From Bacteroidetes bacterium UBA2234 (GTDB taxonomy: Bacteria > Bacteroidota > Bacteroidia > NS11-12g > UBA955): a stretch of DNA of 5,279 bases. Of this stretch, positions 1 through 5,279 are shown piece by piece. Below the pieces are notes generated by a model. The model saw only the letters and a program-made list of their open reading frames with translations. It made no database searches and was not told the origin of the DNA. Every line of letters starts with the position of its first letter. The first letter of the stretch is position 1. The stretch covers positions 8,191 to 13,469 of the forward strand of contig DDYM01000037.1 in assembly GCA_002347985.1 (NCBI GenBank), in the 5' to 3' direction. Both the position numbers and the translations under genes were made by a program.

Positions 1-3000
1 CCCATCCACTTGCAAGGGCTGGCGGGCTCGGGCTTCGCCCTCGCCGCCGCCTCCCTCTATGCATCCACATCCCGCCCCATCATCGCCATACTACCCAACA
101 AAGACGAAGCCCAGTACTTTAAATCAGACCTGGAAAATCTTCTGGTAGGAGAACCCATTTATTTCCTCCCCGATTCCTTCCTCAAACCCTATAATACCGC
201 CCGCGAAAATGCCATGGGCGTGCAAGAACGCATAGAAACCCTCAATGCCCTTCGCAAAAACAACAAACGCATCTTCGTTACCTATGGCTCCGCCCTGGCA
301 GAATACGTTGTAGATAAAATTGAACTGGAAAAATCCTCCATCGATATCGCCAGAGGCCAAAACCTCGATACCGATTTTCTGATGGAATTTCTCGAAATCA
401 ATGGCTTTGAACGCAGAGATTTTGTCTTTGAACCCGGTGAATTTAGCATTCGCGGTGGCATCGTGGATCTCTTTAGCTTTGCCCATGAATTCCCCTTTCG
501 CATAGAATTGGATGGCGATATCATTGAAAGTATACGAACCTTTGATGTAAACGATCAGCTGTCGCTTAAAGAAATTGCGCATTTTTCACTGCTGCCCAAT
601 ATCCAAGACCAACGCGATCAAGAAACTACAATCTCCATTACAGATTACTTCGATCCCAAAACGTTGGTATTTGCGTACGACCTGAGTTTTCAAATTGAAG
701 AACTTGGCAAAGCATGGGAAAAAGCCCTTCAAATCCATCAAGAAGCGGTAGACTTTGGGAGGGAAATCGTACCCAAACACCCCAAACACATTTGGAATAC
801 GCCCAAAGGACTCATGACCGCACTTCAGTCGTTTACGCAAATCCACAATAGCGGAACCCGACCCACAGGGAAAATTGAAATTATCGAATTCCTGCAACAG
901 CCTCAACCCCTGTTCAAAAGGAATTTTACAATGCTCACGGAATGGATGCAGTCCAATAAAGCCGAGGGATTGTCTACATTGGTGTTTAGTGAGAACAGTC
1001 GACAAATTGAAAGATTGATCGCCATTTTAGCCGATACCCAATCCCAAGCCAGTTTTGAACCCGTGTATCAAGGCTTGTCGTCCGGATTTGTGGATCGTGA
1101 TATCAAAATTGCGTTTACCACCGAGCATCAGCTGTTTGATAAATATTATCGGCCTCGGGGGCGACAAAAATATTCTTCTCAAACGTCGCTCACAATCAGA
1201 GAACTCAAGCATTTAAAGCCCGGTGATTTTGTAACGCATATCGATCATGGAATTGGCAGATTTGCGGGCCTCGAGAAAATGGATGTTCACGGCGTCCTGC
1301 AAGAGGTGGTGCGCATCGTTTACAAAGACAATGATTTGCTTTATGTGTCGGTGAACAGCCTGCACAAAATAAGTAAATACACCGGAAAGGACGGCACACC
1401 CCCAAGCATGCACAAGCTAGGGAGTCCGCAATGGGATAAGCAAAAGAAGGCTACCAAGAAGAAGGTCAAGGACATAGCCCGTGAATTGATCGCTTTGTAT
1501 GCCAAGCGAAAAGCGCAGCAGGGGTTTGCGTTTGGACCCGACAACTATATGCAGATGGAGTTGGAGGCGAGTTTCTTTTATGAAGACACGCCGGACCAAG
1601 CCAAGGCCGTTGAGGATACAAAACGCGATATGGAATCTCCCCAACCGATGGACCGTTTGGTTTGTGGTGATGTGGGTTTTGGAAAGACAGAAGTGGCGAT
1701 GCGTGCGGCGTTTAAAGCCGTTTGTGATAGTAAACAGGTTGCCGTGTTGGTGCCTACCACGATTTTGGCGCAGCAGCATTATCGTTCCTTTTCAAAGCGA
1801 TTTGCGGGGTTCCCGATTACCGTGGATTATATCAATCGATTTAAATCGGCCAAAGAGCAAAAGGCTACATTGGATAAAGTGAAAGCGGGGAAGGTAGATG
1901 TGCTCATCGGAACGCATCGGATCTTGGGGAAAGACATCGAGTTTAAAGATTTGGGGCTGATGATCATCGATGAAGAACAGAAATTCGGGGTGGCTGCCAA
2001 GGAGAAATTGAAGGAGTTTAAGGTGAATGTGGATGCATTGACACTTACGGCAACGCCTATTCCGCGGACTTTGCACTTCAGTTTGATGGGTGCTCGAGAT
2101 TTGTCGATCATCAATACCCCTCCGCCCAACCGTCAGCCCGTGCATACCGAATTGCATATGTTTAACAAGGACTTGATTGCCGAGGCGGTTCAGCATGAAA
2201 TGGAGCGGGGTGGTCAGGTTTTCTTCGTTCACAGTCGGGTGAAGGACATTCACGAGATGGCCAGGATTATCGGTGAATCTGTTCCGGGGTGCCGGGTTTG
2301 TGTGGCGCATGGTCAGATGGAAGGACATGAATTGGAGGATGTGATGGTGCAATTTATCGAGGGGGAGTTTGATGTGTTGGTGGCAACAACAATCATTGAG
2401 AGTGGATTGGATATACCCAATGCCAATACGATTATTATCAATAATGCCCATATGTTTGGTTTGAGCGATTTGCATCAGATGCGGGGTAGGGTTGGAAGAA
2501 GCAATACGAAGGCATTTTGTTATTTGCTTTCTCCGCCGGTCTCTGTTTTGAGCGAGGATGCCCGAAAACGGTTACGCACGTTGGAGGAATACAGTGAATT
2601 GGGCAGTGGGTTTCAGGTGGCGATGCGGGATTTGGATATCAGAGGGGCTGGAAACTTATTGGGCGGGGAGCAGTCGGGCTTTATCAGCGAGATGGGGTTT
2701 GATATGTATCATAAGATTTTGGATGAAGCGGTGCGGGAACTTAAAAATGAGGAGTTTGACGCATTATTTGATCAACCCGAGGACATAAGTAGCAGAGACT
2801 GTCAGGTTGATACCCAGTTTGAAATGCTGATTCCTTCGGATTATGTAACTCAGACGGCGGAGCGATTGGCTTTATACAGCGAACTATCGAACATCAATAC
2901 CGAACTGGAATTGCAGCGATTTGCGAATAACCTAAAAGATCGTTTTGGGAAAATTCCAAATACGGTTGCCGCGCTTTTGGATACCGTTCGATTAAAATGG

Positions 3001-3261
3001 GCCGGTAAGCAACTGGGCATGGAGAAAATTGCATTGGGTAACGGAGGAATGCGTTGCTATTTTCCGGGTGATGCCAATGCTGCCGTATATCACAGCGACA
3101 GTTTTGTGGCGATTATGGGTTTTGTGGCCAGCAATCCCAATAAATTCAGTGTGAAGCAAACGGATAAGGCTTTGATTGTTAGTGTTAAGGGTATAGAAAC
3201 AGTGTTTGAGGCGCTTCACGTGTTGGGGGAGTGGGACTTGCATCGAACAACAGAAAAATAA
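1..3261 (+). CDS. mfd: Transcription-repair coupling factor Mfd (5' end cut by window)
   Basis: Mfd is an ATP-driven DNA translocase in the cytoplasm that pushes stalled RNA polymerase off damaged template and recruits UvrA for nucleotide excision repair. The frame is open to base 1 (P-I-H precede the TTG at 10), and the text there aligns inside the first Mfd domain, so TTG 10 is not the start; some 25-40 N-terminal residues are probably missing from 1086 visible. Numbering from codon 10: UvrB-like modules about 1-200 (EFSIRGGIVDLF at 144-155), degenerate D3 to about 390, CarD-like RNA polymerase-binding domain about 398-470 (HGIGRF 413-418), Walker A GDVGFGKT 553-560, motif II DEEQ 654-657, TATPIPRT 680-687, motif VI QMRGRVGR 823-830, translocation TRG motif about 865-885 (DLDIRGAGNLLG), and the C-terminal D7 regulatory domain about 935-1083. 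All helicase motifs are intact, so the gene looks functional. Identity is very secure; UvrA binding and polymerase contact are family knowledge. Confidence 0.98.
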   Translation, partial: PIHLQGLAGSGFALAAASLYASTSRPIIAILPNKDEAQYFKSDLENLLVGEPIYFLPDSFLKPYNTARENAMGVQERIETLNALRKNNKRIFVTYGSALAEYVVDKIELEKSSIDIARGQNLDTDFLMEFLEINGFERRDFVFEPGEFSIRGGIVDLFSFAHEFPFRIELDGDIIESIRTFDVNDQLSLKEIAHFSLLPNIQDQRDQETTISITDYFDPKTLVFAYDLSFQIEELGKAWEKALQIHQEAVDFGREIVPKHPKHIWNTPKGLMTALQSFTQIHNSGTRPTGKIEIIEFLQQPQPLFKRNFTMLTEWMQSNKAEGLSTLVFSENSRQIERLIAILADTQSQASFEPVYQGLSSGFVDRDIKIAFTTEHQLFDKYYRPRGRQKYSSQTSLTIRELKHLKPGDFVTHIDHGIGRFAGLEKMDVHGVLQEVVRIVYKDNDLLYVSVNSLHKISKYTGKDGTPPSMHKLGSPQWDKQKKATKKKVKDIARELIALYAKRKAQQGFAFGPDNYMQMELEASFFYEDTPDQAKAVEDTKRDMESPQPMDRLVCGDVGFGKTEVAMRAAFKAVCDSKQVAVLVPTTILAQQHYRSFSKRFAGFPITVDYINRFKSAKEQKATLDKVKAGKVDVLIGTHRILGKDIEFKDLGLMIIDEEQKFGVAAKEKLKEFKVNVDALTLTATPIPRTLHFSLMGARDLSIINTPPPNRQPVHTELHMFNKDLIAEAVQHEMERGGQVFFVHSRVKDIHEMARIIGESVPGCRVCVAHGQMEGHELEDVMVQFIEGEFDVLVATTIIESGLDIPNANTIIINNAHMFGLSDLHQMRGRVGRSNTKAFCYLLSPPVSVLSEDARKRLRTLEEYSELGSGFQVAMRDLDIRGAGNLLGGEQSGFISEMGFDMYHKILDEAVRELKNEEFDALFDQPEDISSRDCQVDTQFEMLIPSDYVTQTAERLALYSELSNINTELELQRFANNLKDRFGKIPNTVAALLDTVRLKWAGKQLGMEKIALGNGGMRCYFPGDANAAVYHSDSFVAIMGFVASNPNKFSVKQTDKALIVSVKGIETVFEALHVLGEWDLHRTTEK
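772..789 (+). repeat. Two-copy 9-bp tandem repeat inside mfd
   Basis: CCCAAACAC occurs twice back to back. It is in frame and encodes Pro-Lys-His twice (residues 255-260, numbering from codon 10), in the poorly conserved middle part of Mfd between the UvrB-like and D3 regions. It is probably a small replication-slippage duplication that keeps the frame and has little effect. Confidence 0.6.
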
Positions 3262-3271
3262 AAAACTGAGT
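3262..3271 (+). other. mfd-hydrolase junction, leader without Shine-Dalgarno
   Basis: Only ten bases separate the mfd stop from the hydrolase ATG. The leader is A-rich (AAAAATAAAAAACTGAGT reaching back into mfd) and holds no GGAGG-like site, as is usual in Bacteroidota. I looked through the last 160 bases of mfd for the Bacteroidota promoter pattern (TTTG near -33, TAnnTTTG near -7) and saw no convincing pair, which supports read-through from mfd. Confidence 0.6.
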
Positions 3272-4375
3272 ATGAATCACGCCAGAACAACATTTGTTTT
3301 GTTATCTATTTTATTATCAAGTTGGCAGATATCGTACAGCCAAACACAAGTTATGACGAAAATGGAATTTGCAGAAAATCCTGCGCTGAAATATCATCCG
3401 CTAAAGCAGGATTGTCCTGGTACCCCGATTTCGAAAGGACGTTATTTCAATCCGGATTATCCGTTTTTATTGACGTTCAAGGAGGTTCGGAAATGGAAAA
3501 AGCAAACCAACCCCAATTTGGAATTTAAGAAGACTGATACATTTCAGTTGCCTATTTCTAAAGAGTTGGATTGGATAAAGGATGATTCGGTAGACGGAAT
3601 TGCTTGGCTGGGACATGCTACGTTCTTTGTTCGAATTGGAGGAAAGACATTGATTACCGATCCTGTGTTTGGCAATGCGTCGCGTGTGTTAAAACGTTAT
3701 TCGTCGATGCCCATTGCACCCGCTGAATTGCCAGGAATGGACTATGTGTTGCTGAGTCATGATCATCGCGACCACATGGATTACAGCAGTTTGCGTTTGT
3801 TGTCTAAATTGAACCCTAAGGCGCAGTATCTCTGTGGGTTGTCAACCGCACCCCTGTTAAAACGATTCAATCGAAATGGAAGAATTCAGGAGGCAGGGTG
3901 GTATCAGCAGTATCAATTGGATGACCAAACGATCAAGATTACCTATTTGCCGACGCGACATTGGTGTAGAAGGTGGATTACAGATACCAATCGACATTTG
4001 TGGGGGGCGTTTGTGATTGAAATGGGTGGCAAGGTGATTTATTTTGGGGGCGATTCTGGCTATGGGAAACACTACCAAGAAACGCGAGAGTTATTTCCTC
4101 ATATAGATATCGCGATTCTAGGAATCGGGGCGTATCAACCGGAATGGTTTATGGAATCAAATCACTCATCGCCAGCAAAGGCTTATCAGTCTTTTTTGGA
4201 TTTGGGAGCAACGTATATGGTGCCGATGCATTATGGAACCTTTGATTTGAGTGATGAGCCCATTGGCGAGCCCGGCGAGCGATTGTTGTCAATTGCCACC
4301 GAAAATAAAATGACCCAGCGGGTATTGTTACCGGCACTGGGTCAGAATATTGTTGGAATGATGCATTCCAATTAA
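3272..4375 (+). CDS. Exported NAPE-PLD-like metallo-beta-lactamase-fold hydrolase
   Basis: The 367-residue protein has a metallo-beta-lactamase fold of the UlaG/NAPE-PLD branch. Metal-ligand signatures are complete: GHATFFVRI at 114-122, then LITDPVF; HxHxDH as H163, H165, D167, H168; H230 in PTRHWCRR; D261 in GGDSGYG; H320 in PMHYGTF. The blocks PTRHWCRR, IGAYQPEWFM (285-294, followed by H298) and HYGTF match mammalian NAPE-PLD, which cuts N-acyl-phosphatidylethanolamine to N-acylethanolamine and phosphatidic acid, better than ascorbate-lactonate UlaG enzymes. Substrate here is inference. Residues 1-23 look like a Sec signal peptide (basic start, hydrophobic core, SYS before Gln24) with no lipobox Cys, so a periplasmic enzyme is expected. 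ATG 3272 is chosen because the signal peptide starts there; the in-frame TTG at 3206 would overlap mfd and add a charged leader. It starts 10 bases after mfd, so co-transcription is likely. Confidence 0.9.
   Translation: MNHARTTFVLLSILLSSWQISYSQTQVMTKMEFAENPALKYHPLKQDCPGTPISKGRYFNPDYPFLLTFKEVRKWKKQTNPNLEFKKTDTFQLPISKELDWIKDDSVDGIAWLGHATFFVRIGGKTLITDPVFGNASRVLKRYSSMPIAPAELPGMDYVLLSHDHRDHMDYSSLRLLSKLNPKAQYLCGLSTAPLLKRFNRNGRIQEAGWYQQYQLDDQTIKITYLPTRHWCRRWITDTNRHLWGAFVIEMGGKVIYFGGDSGYGKHYQETRELFPHIDIAILGIGAYQPEWFMESNHSSPAKAYQSFLDLGATYMVPMHYGTFDLSDEPIGEPGERLLSIATENKMTQRVLLPALGQNIVGMMHSN
4301..4344 (-). terminator. Intrinsic terminator for the minus-strand gene, inside the hydrolase CDS
   Basis: Read on the minus strand, TGACCCAG (4344-4337) pairs perfectly with CTGGGTCA (4318-4311). 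A second inner helix, GGTA with TACC (4332-4329 with 4324-4321), closes a four-base loop. The helix is followed at once by TTTTATTTTC (4310-4301), eight T in ten bases. This is the standard shape of a Rho-independent terminator for the gene ending at 4385. The sequence also encodes residues 344-358 of the convergent hydrolase. On the plus strand the same stem is followed by GAATATTG, so it should act mainly in the minus direction. Confidence 0.72.
4353..4371. terminator. Second hairpin at the hydrolase stop codon, weak terminator candidate
   Basis: TTGGAATG (4353-4360) and CATTCCAA (4364-4371) form a perfect 8-bp stem with a three-base loop, ending just before the hydrolase stop codon. Plus-strand transcripts would meet only a delayed T-rich stretch (AATTTTACTCTTT from 4381), so termination of the mfd-hydrolase unit here is possible but weak. 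In the minus direction it lies just ahead of the stronger hairpin at 4311-4344, giving two hairpins in a row. The stem is low in GC and could also be chance. Confidence 0.4.
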
Positions 4376-4384
4376 CATTGAATT

Positions 4385-5279
4385 TTACTCTTTCATCGCG
4401 GAGGAGAGGTCAACATCACTAGTTTTACTCTTCTTTACTTTCTTCGCTTTTTTTGCTTTTGCGGGTTTCACTGCTTTCGGTGCTTCAGTATCGTTTGAAA
4501 CAAATTCGCTGTTTGCTGACGCCTGAGGTGCAATTTCTTGTATGCTCTCGCTCACTGGGGCCGATGATTCCGATTTGATATCGGCTTTTACTTCGCTGCT
4601 ATCAATAGTAGATTCTACAATGGTAGCGGTAGTGTCGATGGTCTCCTCGTCGTAATTCATGGAACCACCCAAGAATCCGAGCGGACAACCGTTGTTACTC
4701 ATTACGCCAAATGTTTTATAGCAACTGTCTGCCTTGTCGCGAATACCGTCACCATCTCTGTCTTTTCTAATGCCTATATTAATGTTGAGGCCAAATTGGA
4801 TCGACTGTCTGTGGGATGCGGCGTAATTGAAAGCATTTGATAAGGTGTTGAACGACATCCAAGGCTGCACGGGTCCAAGGTTTAAACTCATTCCAAAGCC
4901 AATGCTGTGTTGAGGATTCTTGTAGTCGTAAATGCCGTAATTCAATCTCAAATCAACCCATTCACCCAATTCTTTATGGATATTGATGTTTGTGAATGAC
5001 TTATCGCCTTTGATTCCGTAACCGCCGCCATAATTAAGCTGTAAATAGGTTCTGGGTGTGAAGAAGTACTCAACTCCAATGTTGTAACGCGCGTGAAGTT
5101 TGGTCTCGTAGCTTGTTAATTTGGTGGAATGATTATCAAACGCTTTGCTAAAAGAGTCTAGTAAAATATCCTTTATGCTGCCATTTTTTAAGGAACTAAA
5201 TTGGCTTGTGTCAATTCCAGTAAATGTCCAAGGTTTTTCAGCCATGTGATGTTCCTCTGCACCCATATTCCAAGTGATT
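4385..5279 (-). CDS. DUF5723-like outer-membrane protein with a TSP3 motif and Lys-rich tail (N-terminal part missing)
   Basis: The frame runs off the right edge (codons I-T-W-N precede the ATG at 5266), so that ATG is internal; I expect a signal peptide and a sizeable barrel portion upstream. Residues numbered from that ATG: 1-166 show alternating beta-barrel strands with family-typical blocks (WTFTGIDTSQF 13-23, IGFGMSLNLGPVQPW 122-136, IQFGLNINIG 156-165), which I recognise as DUF5723 of Bacteroidota, function unknown. DRDGDGIRDKADSC (169-182) is a thrombospondin type 3 calcium-binding motif, with Cys182 and Cys194 able to form a disulfide. In OmpA-like relatives a peptidoglycan-binding domain often follows; here there is instead an acidic Ser/Thr/Glu linker (about 205-262), ten lysines within 264-281, and the end SSAMKE. 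Barrel in the outer membrane with a periplasmic tail is inferred. Family assignment is from memory of the pattern, without a profile search. Confidence 0.82.
   Translation of the reverse strand, partial: ITWNMGAEEHHMAEKPWTFTGIDTSQFSSLKNGSIKDILLDSFSKAFDNHSTKLTSYETKLHARYNIGVEYFFTPRTYLQLNYGGGYGIKGDKSFTNINIHKELGEWVDLRLNYGIYDYKNPQHSIGFGMSLNLGPVQPWMSFNTLSNAFNYAASHRQSIQFGLNINIGIRKDRDGDGIRDKADSCYKTFGVMSNNGCPLGFLGGSMNYDEETIDTTATIVESTIDSSEVKADIKSESSAPVSESIQEIAPQASANSEFVSNDTEAPKAVKPAKAKKAKKVKKSKTSDVDLSSAMKE

Noticed and set aside
10..12. TTG as the start codon of mfd
   Set aside because: The frame stays open to base 1 and the residues around this point match the interior of the first Mfd domain, so the true start is upstream of the window.
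1499..1882. Plus-strand frame overlapping the Mfd helicase motifs
   Set aside because: It is an out-of-frame shadow rich in Arg and Trp, covering the Walker A region of the real protein.
1969..1980. DEEQ in place of the DEEH seen in E. coli Mfd motif II
   Set aside because: I regard it as a normal variant in Bacteroidota Mfd; the surrounding motifs are intact, so it is not a sign of inactivation.
1792..2475. Long minus-strand open frames opposite mfd (also 124-582, 586-1005 and 1417-1779)
   Set aside because: They mirror the codon pattern of mfd, have no recognisable domains or signals, and lie opposite a well conserved gene.
3206..3271. Longer hydrolase form starting at TTG 3206
   Set aside because: It would overlap mfd by about 55 bases and put a charged 22-residue leader before an otherwise typical signal peptide.
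4265..4280. Short direct repeat GGCGAGC-CC-GGCGAGC in the hydrolase
   Set aside because: Only seven bases long and explained by the coded residues GEPGER; no sign of a functional element.
4466..4480. Small stem CACTG-CTTT-CGGTG near the T-rich stretch as a plus-strand terminator
   Set aside because: The stem is five pairs with a wobble and is not followed by a T run; it lies inside coding sequence of the opposite gene.
5264..5266. ATG as the start of the minus-strand outer-membrane protein
   Set aside because: No signal peptide follows it, the frame continues to the edge, and the preceding codons fit the family pattern.

Overview
The window looks like ordinary chromosomal DNA from a member of the Bacteroidota. 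Three things point there: the Mfd protein carries the DEEQ form of helicase motif II that I associate with this phylum; the minus-strand gene resembles the Bacteroidota outer-membrane family DUF5723, with a thrombospondin type 3 calcium motif; and the one complete start codon has no Shine-Dalgarno sequence, only an A-rich leader. I cannot assign a lower rank from the sequence.

Layout: bases 1-3261 (+) hold nearly all of mfd, the transcription-repair coupling factor, with its first few dozen codons cut off by the window edge. Ten bases later, 3272-4375 (+) encodes a complete exported metallo-beta-lactamase-fold hydrolase that closely resembles N-acyl-phosphatidylethanolamine phospholipase D (NAPE-PLD). 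Nine bases after its stop, and facing it, lies the 3' part of an outer-membrane protein gene (4385-5279, minus strand), whose 5' half is beyond the right edge. There is no gene-free stretch longer than 10 bases and no tRNA, rRNA, IS element or CRISPR array that I can see.

How the parts relate: mfd and the hydrolase are probably co-transcribed because they are 10 bases apart and no promoter is visible between them, but no functional link is known to me. The minus-strand gene converges on this pair. Its likely intrinsic terminator is not in the 9-base gap but inside the last 65 bases of the hydrolase coding sequence, so the two transcripts should overlap at their 3' ends.

I did not find a new multi-gene system. 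The points most worth following are the embedded terminator, the exported NAPE-PLD-like enzyme, the unusual acidic-then-polylysine tail that takes the place of an OmpA domain in the outer-membrane protein, and a strong reversal of C/G strand bias within mfd.
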